This document shows, one piece after another, positions 43,388 to 51,832 of a stretch of 64,000 nt of DNA. The stretch's first letter is position 1. Every line of letters starts with the position of its first letter. Source of the DNA: Embleya scabrispora (GTDB lineage Bacteria; Actinomycetota; Actinomycetes; Streptomycetales; Streptomycetaceae); the NCBI RefSeq assembly GCF_002024165.1, contig NZ_MWQN01000002.1:1178001-1242000 (forward strand), in the 5' to 3' direction. The translations under genes were made by a program, and so were the position numbers. Below the pieces are notes generated by a model, which was given only the letters and a program-made list of their open reading frames with translations, was not told where the DNA came from and searched no databases.

Positions 43388-43390
43388 CGT
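43385..43390 (+). promoter_or_regulatory. -10 element, leaderless promoter of VOC gene
   Basis: TAGCGT at 43385-43390 lies 7 bases before ATG 43398 and includes the stop codon of the AraC gene. No ribosome-binding site is present. Confidence 0.55.
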
Positions 43391-43397
43391 GGGACGC

Positions 43398-43805
43398 ATG
43401 AAGATCGCCCTCCAGTACTGCCACATCACCGTCAACGACGTCGACGAATCGCTCGGCTTCTACCGTGACGCGCTCGGCCTCGAACTGCGCAACGACGTCG
43501 CATCCGGCGACTTCCGCTGGGTCACCCTGGGCAGCGCCACGCAGCCCGACCTCGAAATCGTGCTCTCCGAGCCGCACGCCGGCCGCTCCCGGGCCGACGG
43601 CGACGCCCTTCAGGAACTGCTGGTCAAGGGCATGCTGCCGATGACCGTCTTCAGCACCGACGACCTCGACGCGACCTTCGAGCGGGTCCGGGCGTCCGGC
43701 GCCGAGGTCCTGCAGGAGCCGATCGATCAGCCCTGGGGACCGCGCGACTCCGCGTTCCGCGACCCCTCGGGCAACATGGTCCGGATCCAGCAGGCCAAGG
43801 GGTAG
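43398..43805 (+). CDS. VOC-family (glyoxalase/dioxygenase fold) protein
   Basis: A 135-residue protein with paired beta-alpha-beta modules: IALQYCHITVNDVDESLGFY, the middle strand DLEIVLSEPH, and WGPRDSAFRDPSGNMVRIQQ. Candidate metal ligands are His9, Glu53 and the C-terminal FRDPSGN region. Family members act as glyoxalases, dioxygenases or antibiotic-binding proteins. It lies directly behind the AraC gene. Confidence 0.9.
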   Translation: MKIALQYCHITVNDVDESLGFYRDALGLELRNDVASGDFRWVTLGSATQPDLEIVLSEPHAGRSRADGDALQELLVKGMLPMTVFSTDDLDATFERVRASGAEVLQEPIDQPWGPRDSAFRDPSGNMVRIQQAKG

Positions 43806-43823
43806 CACATCCGACAGGCCGAG

Positions 43824-43847
43824 GGCCGGCGCCGCTCGCCCCCGGCC
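43824..43847. terminator. Hairpin between convergent genes
   Basis: GGCCGG (43824-43829) and CCGGCC (43842-43847) form a stem with a 12-base loop in the 45-base gap between the VOC stop and the convergent methyltransferase stop. Confidence 0.5.
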
Positions 43848-43850
43848 GGC

Positions 43851-44632
43851 TCAGCGCAGCCGGCCCACACCCGCGAACATGTTGGTGTCCTCGACGCCGA
43901 CCGGTTCCTCCCCTCGACGGGGTGCCAGTGCTGCATCGGCACGACACCCGGTTCGACGAGGTCGTACCGGTCGGCGAACAGGGCGGTCAACTCGTCCCGG
44001 GAGCGCAGATACATCGGCACGCCCCGGCGGTTGTACACCTCGGCCAGCGCGGTCGAGCCCTTGGCCAGGTCGGCCGTCGCGGCGGTGATGGCCAGGTAGC
44101 TGCCGGGGGCCAGCGGCGCGGTCAGCTTCTCGATCAGCCCGGCGGCGTCCTCGACGAACTGCAACATCGCGATGACCGTCACCGCGACCGGCCGGCTCAG
44201 GTCGAGGGTGTTGCGCAACTCGGGGCTCGAGAACAGCGCGTCGGGCTTGCGCATGTCGGCCTCGACGTACGAGGTGCGGCCCTGCGGGGTGCTGCTCAGC
44301 AGCGCGCGGGCGTGCACGAGCACGATGGGGTCGTTGTCGACGTACACCACCCGCGACTCCGGGGCGGTCTCCTGCACCACCTCGTGCAGGTTCGGCGAGG
44401 TGGGGATGCCGGTGCCGATGTCGAGGAACTGGCGGACACCGGCCTCGACGGTCAACCAGTGCGCCATGCGGCGCATCACCGCCCGGTTGACCCGCATGCT
44501 CGTCCACAGCCCCGGCCACACCTTCAGGGCTTCCTCGGCGGCCTCCCGGTCGACGAGGTAGTTGTCCTTGCCGCCGAGCACGTAGTCGTACATCCGTGCC
44601 GAATGCGGCACCGTCGTATCCACCTGAACCAT
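43851..44632 (-). pseudogene. DUF574-type methyltransferase, 3' frameshift
   Basis: From ATG 44632 the frame reads MVQVDTTVPHSARMYDYVLG, VRQFLDIGTGIPTSPN, SRVVYVDNDPIVLVHARALL and EPGVVPMQHWHPVEG, the full family pattern. It then shifts near the four-C run at 43910-43913. The expected ending, EEPVGVEDTNMFAGVGRLR with its stop at 43851, is in another frame. One missing G on the coding strand explains this. If the base is really absent, the protein is extended into unrelated sequence to 43727, and the fold could still form. It is a paralogue of 40253-41074. Confidence 0.78.
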
Positions 44633-44773
44633 CCTCGGCCACTCCTGACTTCCGACCGGTAACGCGCTGGGGCCGATAGGCATACGATCCTGCATCACAG
44701 GAACGTATAAGCGAGTTTCGAATCCGACAACCGCGGCGGGGTGTTCGTCCGCTTTGCCGGCCCCGTCGGGCGC

Positions 44774-45619
44774 TCAGGCGGCGCGGCGGCAGTGGAAGAT
44801 GCCCCAGTTCATCCGGCCGCTGCGGCACGCGTCGACCCACAACGGCAGGTTCTCCTGGAGGGCGGCGAGGTAGCTCGGGTCGATCACGCCACGGAGTTCG
44901 TCGGCGCGCCGGTGGGTCTCCTCGGTCAGGCGCAGGTAGTGGGTGAGCGCCTGGTCGCTGCGGTCGTCGAAGTCGATGTGGGTCAGGCCCAGCGCGGCGA
45001 TCTCGCGGAGGTAGAACGACGGCGTGGCGAACTCCGCCACCTCGAGCCGGGCCAGCACGGAGCGCAGCGCCTCGGGCGGGGTGCCGTCGGCGGCCATCAG
45101 GTCGGTGAAGACCAGGTCCCCATCCGGGGCCAGTACACGAGCGGCCTCGGCCAGGAGTTGCCGCCGATCACCGCTGTGGCAGAACGCCTCCTGCGACCAC
45201 ACCACGTCGAACCGCCCCGCCGGGTACGGGATGTCCTGGAACGAGCCGGTGACGACCTCGATCAGCCCGTCCAGACCGGCCTCGACGTTGGTGTCGTGAT
45301 GCCGGACGTTCTGCGTCGGACTGATGTTGAGCGCGACGACCCGACACCCGAACCGCCCGGCCAGGTAGCGAGCCGGCCCGCCGTACCCCGAGCCCAGGTC
45401 CAACACCGTATGCTCCGGCCCGAGCCGCCCGGCGACCCGATCCGCCGCGAGCTCGACGGCGCGGCGGGACGCGACCGCGACCGATTCGTCGGCGCGGGCG
45501 TACACGCCGGTATGGATGTCCTCGCCGCCCCACACGGCCCGATAGAAACCGTCGACGTCGCCGGTGCCGTAGTAGCGCCGCGCCGCCTCGGCAGCCGCGA
45601 CCGCGCTCTCGGAACTCAT
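44774..45619 (-). CDS. SAM-dependent methyltransferase (sarcosine/dimethylglycine type)
   Basis: A 281-residue enzyme. Motif I is VLDLGSGYGGPARYLAGRFG, then VVALNISPTQNVRHH and VVWSQEAFCHSGDR. The N-terminal YYGTGDVDGFYRAVWGGEDI pattern is shared with sarcosine/dimethylglycine N-methyltransferases and related enzymes. ATG 45619 is chosen because the family pattern starts there. It may make betaine-like osmolytes, but related methyltransferases modify many natural products. It is transcribed toward the frameshifted DUF574 gene. Confidence 0.85.
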   Translation of the reverse strand: MSSESAVAAAEAARRYYGTGDVDGFYRAVWGGEDIHTGVYARADESVAVASRRAVELAADRVAGRLGPEHTVLDLGSGYGGPARYLAGRFGCRVVALNISPTQNVRHHDTNVEAGLDGLIEVVTGSFQDIPYPAGRFDVVWSQEAFCHSGDRRQLLAEAARVLAPDGDLVFTDLMAADGTPPEALRSVLARLEVAEFATPSFYLREIAALGLTHIDFDDRSDQALTHYLRLTEETHRRADELRGVIDPSYLAALQENLPLWVDACRSGRMNWGIFHCRRAA

Positions 45620-45652
45620 CACCGCCACCCTCACCCTTCGCTCGTGCGCCAC

Positions 45653-46015
45653 CGCCGGGGGACCCGACGGCAGGTTCGCTCGAATGTGCCGAATTCGACG
45701 TTAGTCGGCTTCGTTACCGGTGACCGGGATTCGGCAATCATCAGCTTTTTGGGGGTGGACGGCCCTCGATGTTCGCACCGTCCGAGCGACCGAGCGACCA
45801 CCGCCCGACCGCAGCGTGTCCTTCGCGGTGTCCGAGTCAGTCGAAGTAGTGACGCCCCAACGTGCCTGTCCGAAGCGCGAATCGGGGGACGGACGACCCC
45901 GCGTCACCGCGCCGCCGGGTTGATCCGAAACCGTGCGATCGCCAACGTGAAGCCCGGTTGTTCTCAGGGGAGTTCGCGCTACGATCCAGCGATCGTGGCG
46001 ATGAGCGGGGGAAAC
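45653..46015. promoter_or_regulatory. Divergent gap before lipoprotein gene
   Basis: 363 bases with no gene. A weak forward promoter TTGTTC (45958-45963) with TACGAT (45980-45985, 16-base spacer) precedes the lipoprotein gene. GTTACCGGTGAC near 45713 is a near palindrome, and a T5G5 tract follows at about 45745. I would not claim more. Confidence 0.4.
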
Positions 46016-46462
46016 GTGGGGCGTTGCGCCTGGTGGCGAACGGTGGTGTCGCGGGCCGTGCGCGGCACCACACCGGCTCTGGCGGCCGTCGTGACGATCT
46101 CCTGCTCGGTGTCGGGGGCCGACTTCGACCGCCCGTGGCACGACACCACGCGCGACTACCTGCACGCGGTCGCCGCCGGCCGACCGGCGGCCGCGTTCCA
46201 CGGCACCTGCGACGGCGCGCGCGAGGAGGACACCCGCCGGGTGGTGGCGGGCGAGGGCGCCGACTTCACGTTCTCGTTCGTCGATTCCACCCGGGAGGAC
46301 GACCTGGCCACCGTGAACGTCTCGATCACCGGCTCCGACCACTCCCCTTCGCCCTACTCGGTCGACCTGCGCCGAGAACACGGCAAGTGGTTCGTCTGCC
46401 ACCTGGCCACAGGCAACACCGCCATCGACGCCGGCCTCCCGGGAAACGCCCCCATCGGCTGA
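46016..46462 (+). CDS. Small lipoprotein, NTF2/DUF4878-like
   Basis: A 148-residue exported protein. A short basic start, a hydrophobic stretch (ALAAVVTISC) and Cys33 form a lipoprotein signal. The rest, RDYLHAVAAGRPAAAFHGTC to KWFVCHLATGN, follows the cystatin/NTF2-like pattern of DUF4878 lipoproteins: an initial helix, then strands ending in a conserved tryptophan-valine-cysteine. GTG 46016 follows GCGGGGGAAAC. ATG 46001 is the alternative. A long hairpin follows the stop. Function unknown. Confidence 0.78.
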   Translation: MGRCAWWRTVVSRAVRGTTPALAAVVTISCSVSGADFDRPWHDTTRDYLHAVAAGRPAAAFHGTCDGAREEDTRRVVAGEGADFTFSFVDSTREDDLATVNVSITGSDHSPSPYSVDLRREHGKWFVCHLATGNTAIDAGLPGNAPIG

Positions 46463-46547
46463 CCGGGCCCGGGCCCACAAACCTTCGGCAACCAAAAGCA
46501 CCATCCTGGCCGCACATGCAGACCCAACACCCAAGCCACCGATCGGC

Positions 46548-46610
46548 CTTGCCAAGACACGGGCGCCGGCGCTGCGGCGCTGCGGAGCTCCGGCGCCGAG
46601 GCTTGGCAAG
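46548..46610 (+). terminator. Two-part hairpin after lipoprotein gene
   Basis: CTTGCCAAG (46548-46556) pairs with CTTGGCAAG (46602-46610), and GGCGCCGG (46562-46569) with CCGGCGCC (46590-46597). Together they make a 17-bp interrupted stem with a 20-base loop, about 85 bases after the stop and just before the 208-base repeats. Confidence 0.6.
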
Positions 46611-46624
46611 TCGGGTGGCGTACG

Positions 46625-47325
46625 CGGGGAGGACGGGCGGGCGGGTGGTTGGGCCGAGTCCTCCGGAGGGCCTTCCCGAGCGGGTCGGGCGTTCCCGGCG
46701 GTGCGTTGCGCTTTCGGCTGCGGGCCGGCCGGTGCGGGGTTGGTCCGAGTCGGTGATGGGCCGCCGCCGGCGTTCGGGGCTCCGAGGCTTGGGACTCCGG
46801 TGAGGCGGGTGCATTGGTCGGCGAAAACCGGCTGGCAGCGGGGGGCAGGGTGGGTGCTCGGGTCCAGTCCTCCGGGCAACCTTCTCGAGCAGGTCGGGTG
46901 CTTTCGGCGCCCGTTGCGCCTTGGGCTGCGGGTGGCCGGTGCGGGGTTGGTCCGAGTCGGTGGTGGGCCGCCGCCGGCGTTCGGGGCTCCAAGACTTCGG
47001 GCTTCCGACGAGACGGGTGTGTTGGTCGGCGAAAACCGGCTGGCAGCGGGGGGCAGGGAGGACGGCTGGGTCGAGTCTTCCGGAGGGCCTTTGCGAAGGG
47101 GTCGGGCGTTCTTGGCGCCCGTTGCGCCTTGGGCTGCGGGTGGCCGGTGCGGGGTTGGTCCGAGTCGAAGGTGGGCCGCCGCCGGCGTTCGGGGCTCCAA
47201 GACTTCGGGCTTCCGACGAGACGGGTGTGTTGGTCGGCGAAAACCGGCTGGCAGCGGCGGGCCGGGAGGGCGGTCGGGTCGAGTCCTCCGAGGAACCCTG
47301 CTGGGTGGGTCGGGGCGCTTCGGGG
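46625..47325 (+). repeat. 208-base tandem repeat array, left arm (forward)
   Basis: About 3.4 copies of a 208-base unit. The conserved core GAAAACCGGCTGGCAGCG starts at 46823, 47031 and 47239, exactly 208 bases apart. A partial copy precedes the first core. Other conserved words are CGTTCGGGGCTCC, TCCGGAGGGCC and GTCCGAGTCG. Because 208 is not a multiple of three, no frame can encode the same peptide in successive units, so the array is almost certainly non-coding. The unit contains GGCGC-N5-GCGCC, a possible small hairpin. Confidence 0.92.
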
Positions 47326-47694
47326 GCGTTTGGAGGGGAGTTGGGGTCGGAACCGGATCGCGATCGGCCGTAATGGGTTTCGAGTTTCGGTGACCTGCGG
47401 TTTTGTGGGATCGGGGTGGAAAGTCGGGCGCCGAGTGCCGGTTTCGTGCGCTTCGACCCCCTCAACGCCGGAGCGGAGACCGAAACCGCCCCATCGGGCC
47501 GACTTCGGGCGCTGCGACCCCACGGAAGGACGTCGAGGAGACCGAAAGTGCCCGGTGAGAGCCGAAACCGGATTCCAAAGGCATCCGAAACAGCCGCCGT
47601 CCGCGCTGACCTGCGATCTTCTCTCACGCCAAGACTCCGGCGACCCATGCGATCCGGGTTCGTAAACTTTCGTCACCCACATGCCACCGCCCGC
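47326..47694. other. Unique centre between the inverted repeat arrays
   Basis: About 370 bases not belonging to the repeat, flanked by oppositely oriented copies. No convincing gene. It contains several GAAACCG- and CCGAAA-like words on both strands (for example near 47485, 47543 and 47567) that may pair with each other. Recombination between the flanking arrays would invert it. Confidence 0.6.
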
Positions 47695-48676
47695 CGAAAA
47701 CACGCGGCCCACTCGGGAAGGCGCCCCGGAAGACCCGACCCGAGCACCCACCTCGCCCCCGCTGCCAGCCGGTTTTCGGCGAGCAAGACGCGCGTCTCGT
47801 CCGGGGCGCGGAGTCTTGGAGCCCCGAACGCTGGCGGCGGCCCATCTTCGACTCGGACGGGCCCCGGACCGGCTACCCGCAGCCCAAGGCGCAATGGGTG
47901 CCGAGAACTCTCGACCCGCTTGGGAAGGCTCTCCGGAGGACTGGACCCGGCCGTCCTCTCTGCCGCCCGCTGCCAGCCGGTTTTCGGCGAGCAAGGCGCG
48001 TGTTTCGTCGGGGGCGCGGAGTCTTGGAGCCCCGAACGCTGGCGGCGGCCCATCTTCGACTCGGGCGGGCCCCGGACCGGCCACCCGCAGCTCAAGGCGC
48101 AACGGGCGCCAAGAACGCTTGACTCCATCGCAAAGGCCCTCCGGAAGACTCGACCCGGCCGTCCTCTCTGCCGCCCGCTGCCAGCCGGTTTTCGGCGAGC
48201 AAGGCGCGTGTTTCGTCGGGGGCGCGGAGTCTTGGAGCCCCGAACGCTGGCGGCGGCCCATCTTCGACTCGGGCGGGCCCCGGACCGGCCACCCGCAGCT
48301 CAAGGCGCAACGGGCGCCAAGAACGCTTGACTCCATCGCAAAGGCCCTCCGGAAGACTCGACCCGGCCGTCCTCCCTGCCCTCCGCTGCCAGCCGGTTTT
48401 CGCCGAGCAAGGCGCGTGTTTCGTCGGAAGCCCGAAGTCTTGGAGCCCCGAACGCTGGCGGCGGCCCATCTTCGACTCGGACGGGCCCCGGACCGGCTAC
48501 CGCAGCCCAAGGCGCAATGGGTGCCGAGAACTCTCGACCCGCTTGGGAAGGCTCTCCGGAGGACTGGACCCGGCCGTCCTCTCTGCCCCCGTTGCCAGCC
48601 GGGTTTCGCCGAGCAAGACGCGCGTCTCGTCGGGAGCCCCGTGTTTTTGGAGTCCCGAACGCCGGCGGCGGCCACT
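47695..48676 (-). repeat. 208-base tandem repeat array, right arm (reverse)
   Basis: About 4.7 copies of the same unit in reverse orientation. The reverse core GCTGCCAGCCGGTTTTC starts at 47761, 47969, 48177 and 48385 (208 bases apart) and, in diverged form, at 48591 (206 bases). Copies at 47969 and 48177 are nearly identical over their whole length. The two arms together form a very long imperfect inverted repeat. Long frames across the array exist only because GC-rich DNA lacks stops. Confidence 0.92.
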
Positions 48677-48847
48677 GGCTGCCTGCGCGGCCCGAGGGGC
48701 AGCGTGTGCCGGGGGCCTTCTGCCTGTTCGGGCAGGTTTTCGGCGGGCTCTTGCTTCGGTTGCCGCCGCCCTGGTCCCGTCCCCGGAGCCGCGTGTGCGG
48801 GGGATACTCGCGGCGTAGAGTCCGACCACCTTTGGGAGGGCCGGTGA
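48677..48847 (+). promoter_or_regulatory. Flank of the repeat array and promoter of the two-component operon
   Basis: GCTGCC (48678-48683) with GGCAGC (48698-48703), and CTGCC (48720-48724) with GGCAG (48731-48735) followed by TTTT (48737-48740), are hairpins that could terminate transcription leaving the array. GCGTAGAGT near 48813-48821 resembles a -10. GGGAGGG (48834-48840) is the ribosome site of the response regulator. Confidence 0.45.
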
Positions 48848-49606
48848 GTGTGGGGTGGTGGACGGGTGGTTGAGGGGGAGGGGGCTGCGGGGGCGGCTCG
48901 GATATTGGTTGTGGATGACGATCCTGCCATTCGGCGGGCCCTCGAGCGGGGGCTGCGGTTGGCCGGCTATCGGGTGCAGTTGGCCTCGGATGGGGCGGCG
49001 GCGTTGGCTGCGGTCGGGACCGGAGAAGGGCTCGGGGGGCAGGCGGCGCCGCAGGCGATCGTGCTCGACGTGGCCATGCCCGGGCTTACCGGGATCGAGG
49101 TGTGTGCCGCGTTGCGTGAGCGCGGGGTGGATACCCCGGTGCTGATGTTGTCCGCTCGGGACGAGACCGTCGACCGGATCACCGGGCTGGAATCGGGTGC
49201 GGACGACTACCTGGTCAAGCCCTTCGACCTGCGCGAACTCGAACTCAGGCTGCGTGCGCTGTTGCGTCGTCGACCGCCGGCCCCGGTCGGGGATCGGGTG
49301 CTGCGGGCAGGGCCGCTGACCCTGGACGGTGCCGCGTATCTGGCCACCTACGAGGGTGAGCCGGTGAACCTGACCGCTCGCGAGTTCGCGCTGCTCGACG
49401 TGTTCGTGCGCAATGCCGGGCTGGTCCTGACTCGGGACCAGTTGCTGGCCCGGGTATGGGGCTACGACTTCGAGGTGCGGACCGATGTGGTCGACACCTT
49501 CGTGAGCTACCTGCGCCGCAAGTTGGAGGCCGGTGGCAGGCCGCGCCTGTTGCACACCGTGCGCGGGGTGGGCTTCGTGCTTCGCGTGTCGGACGGCCGG
49601 CGGTGA
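48848..49606 (+). CDS. OmpR-family response regulator
   Basis: A 252-residue regulator. The receiver domain has the acidic cluster VVDDDP, phosphoacceptor Asp74 in IVLDVAMPG, and Lys124 in DYLVKPFDL. The C-terminal winged HTH spans about residues 150-250 (LTAREFALLDVFVRNAGLVL, VVDTFVSYLRRKLEAGG). GTG 48848 lies 7 bases after GGGAGGG. GTG 48866 is possible. The histidine kinase gene overlaps its stop by GTGA, so they are a cognate pair. Confidence 0.93.
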   Translation: MWGGGRVVEGEGAAGAARILVVDDDPAIRRALERGLRLAGYRVQLASDGAAALAAVGTGEGLGGQAAPQAIVLDVAMPGLTGIEVCAALRERGVDTPVLMLSARDETVDRITGLESGADDYLVKPFDLRELELRLRALLRRRPPAPVGDRVLRAGPLTLDGAAYLATYEGEPVNLTAREFALLDVFVRNAGLVLTRDQLLARVWGYDFEVRTDVVDTFVSYLRRKLEAGGRPRLLHTVRGVGFVLRVSDGRR

Positions 49607-51216
49607 AGGCGGCAGATGTGGACCGGGCGGTGAACGTGGCCGGCGGGGGTGCGCCGTCCGCGCCCGCCGGTGGACCCGTATCCGTCGAGGCCGGCCGCCG
49701 GCCGTCGGGCGCCACCTCCCCGGCCCGGCGCCGGCGACTGTCGATGCGGTTGTCCACCCGGATCGCGCTCGCCGTCGGCATCCTGGTTCCCCTCCTCGTG
49801 ATCGCGGCCGGAAGTCTGGTTGTGCGGTGGGTCACCGCTGATGTGACTCACCGTCAGGACGTCACGTTGCGGCAGCGCGCCGATCGGCTTGCTCCGGATG
49901 CTCGGGCGCTTCTGCGTGCCGTCGAGAACGATCGGGAGAATGCCGTGCGGGTCCGGGAGACCAAGCTGTTCGACGGGGCGCTCGACGTCGGGGTGCGCGT
50001 CGAACTGCCCGGCGGGCCGGTCGCCGCCGGGCCGCAACCGCCGCCCGAGGTGGCGCTGCCGGAGAATCGGCGGTCCGGGCCTGTCACCGTGCGCTCCGGC
50101 GGCAAGGCCTGGCGCGTGATCACCCGGCCGCTGGGTGCGACGCGCTCCGGGGCGTCGGCGACGCTTCGGGTGTTCCAGCCGACGGCGGAGACCGAGGCCC
50201 GTACCGCGCTGCTGCGCCGCCGGGTGTTCGTGGTCGCGCTGTTCGCCGTACCGATCTCCGCCCTCGCCGGCCTGGTCGTCGCCGGCACGACCACCCGCTC
50301 GTTGCGGGCGCTGCGCCGACGGGCGGCGGCGATCGAACCGGACGACCGGGAGCGGCCGGACGTACACGTCCCGTCGGGTGTGGCCGAGGTGGACGAACTC
50401 GGTCGCACTCTCGCGGACGTGCTCGGGCGCTACGACGTGCAGACCGCGCGGACCCGGGACGCCCTGGACACGGCGAGCGCGTTCGCCGCGACCGTCGACC
50501 ACGAACTGCGCGGGCCGCTCACCGGGATGCGAACCGACCTCGACGTGCTCGTCGGCTACCCCGACCTGGCGGCGCACGAGCGCATCGAGGTACTGGCCGA
50601 CCTGACCGCCGGCCACGAGCGGATCCTGTCCCTGCTCGCCTCGCTGCGCGCCCTCGCCCAGGGCGACCTGGCCGACGCGCAATCCTTCGAGCGGGTGGAC
50701 CTGGTCGAACTCGCCCACGAGGCGGCCCACGACGCGCGGATTCGGCAGCCAGGCGCGGAGGTCGAGGTGGTCGGCTCCGGCGAGGTCCGGGTCGACGGCC
50801 TGCGCCCGGGACTGCGCCTGGTCGTGGACAACCTGATCGGCAACGCGCTGGTGCACGGACGCGGCCCGCACGGGCCGACCCCGATCCGGGTCGCCGTCGA
50901 GGCGGTGCCCGACGGCGTCCGGATCCGGGTGGACGACGCCGGCCCGGGGATTCCGGTCGACCGCCGCGCGGCGGTCTTCGAGCGCTTCCGGCGCGGACCG
51001 GACAGCCCGGGAGCCGGTCTGGGGCTGACCCTGGTCGCCCAGCAGGTCGAGCTGCACCGGGGCCGGGTCACGGTCGCCGACTCGCCCGCGGGCGTCGGTA
51101 CGCGCGTCGAGGTCGTGCTCCCGCTACGGCACCCGGCGGCGGACGCGACCGGCGACGACGGGATCCGGCACGACTGGCTCACCCGCGAACCGGAGGCGGT
51201 CGACACCGCGAAGTGA
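49603..51216 (+). CDS. Sensor histidine kinase
   Basis: A 537-residue membrane kinase. Two membrane helices at about residues 52-75 and 206-228 enclose an extracellular sensor of about 125 residues. A HAMP linker follows, then the H-box with His300 in DHELRGPLTGMRTDL, the N-box DNLIGNALVHG, and the G-boxes VDDAGPGIP and GAGLGLTLV. The N-terminal 45 residues are disordered. It starts with the GTGA overlap. With the OmpR regulator it probably controls the secreted protein genes downstream. Confidence 0.93.
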   Translation: MKAADVDRAVNVAGGGAPSAPAGGPVSVEAGRRPSGATSPARRRRLSMRLSTRIALAVGILVPLLVIAAGSLVVRWVTADVTHRQDVTLRQRADRLAPDARALLRAVENDRENAVRVRETKLFDGALDVGVRVELPGGPVAAGPQPPPEVALPENRRSGPVTVRSGGKAWRVITRPLGATRSGASATLRVFQPTAETEARTALLRRRVFVVALFAVPISALAGLVVAGTTTRSLRALRRRAAAIEPDDRERPDVHVPSGVAEVDELGRTLADVLGRYDVQTARTRDALDTASAFAATVDHELRGPLTGMRTDLDVLVGYPDLAAHERIEVLADLTAGHERILSLLASLRALAQGDLADAQSFERVDLVELAHEAAHDARIRQPGAEVEVVGSGEVRVDGLRPGLRLVVDNLIGNALVHGRGPHGPTPIRVAVEAVPDGVRIRVDDAGPGIPVDRRAAVFERFRRGPDSPGAGLGLTLVAQQVELHRGRVTVADSPAGVGTRVEVVLPLRHPAADATGDDGIRHDWLTREPEAVDTAK

Positions 51217-51303
51217 GCCTCCAGAAGCCTCGGAGACCGCCAGACCGCCAGACCGCGAAACCGGGAGACCGGCGGACCGGGCGCCCCCCGGCCGAGTCCC
51301 GCT

Positions 51304-51358
51304 TCACAAAAACCCCACAGACGGCTCACAAGAACCCCACAGATCGGCGACCTACTCT
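51304..51358 (+). promoter_or_regulatory. 22-base-phased direct repeats and -10, likely OmpR-type operator
   Basis: TCACAAAAACCCCACAGA (51304-51321) and TCACAAGAACCCCACAGA (51326-51343) are 17/18 identical and exactly 22 bases apart, followed by TACTCT (51353-51358) as a -10. OmpR/PhoP-type regulators bind direct repeats of about 11 bases per subunit upstream of target promoters, so the adjacent response regulator is the natural candidate. Confidence 0.7.
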
Positions 51359-51412
51359 CGCGGCACGCCACCCCGCAGCGGGGCGGTGAACCGTGAACTC
51401 GGGAGATCCACC

Positions 51413-51832
51413 ATGTCTCGCCGTACCACCACTTCGCGCGCCCGCGCGCCCCGGCGCCTCGCCACTCTGGGCGCCCTCGCCGCCCTGACCACCGTCGGCG
51501 CCCTGGTCTCGGCACCCGCCGCCCAGGCCGGACCGATGCCCGCCGGCGACAAGCACAAGCCGGCCATCTGCAAGCGTGTCCCGACCGTCGACACGCGTCT
51601 GACCAAGGCGATCGAGCGGCTGGGCGGCGACGCGACCGTCAAGGGGTCCATCGCACACCTGCAGGCGCGCATCGCCGAGGCGGACAAGCTCAACCGGCCG
51701 GCCGTGAAGACCTACCTGAACGACAAGTTGACGACGCGTCAGCGTCTGTTGCCGGAACTCAAGCAGCGCAAGGCCGACCTGGCGAACGTCAAGACGTGGT
51801 GCGACACGCAGCCGTCCGCCGCGGGCAAGTGA
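51413..51832 (+). CDS. Small secreted helical protein
   Basis: A 139-residue protein. The signal peptide (RRLATLGALAALTTVGALVS) ends with AQA. The mature part has a pair of cysteines (AICKRV and TWCDTQ) that may form a disulfide, and a charged helical hairpin between (VKGSIAHLQARIAEADKLNR, TTRQRLLPELKQRKADLANV). No known family. GGGAGATCC precedes ATG 51413. It follows the two-component genes and shares its transcript with the lipoprotein gene, so it may be their main output. Confidence 0.85.
   Translation: MSRRTTTSRARAPRRLATLGALAALTTVGALVSAPAAQAGPMPAGDKHKPAICKRVPTVDTRLTKAIERLGGDATVKGSIAHLQARIAEADKLNRPAVKTYLNDKLTTRQRLLPELKQRKADLANVKTWCDTQPSAAGK

Noticed and set aside
46625-48676. CRISPR array
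   Set aside because: Units are 208 bases with no short repeat/unique spacer pattern, the orientation reverses midway, and no cas genes are present.
46354-48930. Reverse-strand frame of 858 codons across the repeat region
   Set aside because: The 208-base unit shifts frame at every copy, the composition is arginine/glycine/proline noise, and it runs into the start of the response regulator. It is open only because of high GC.
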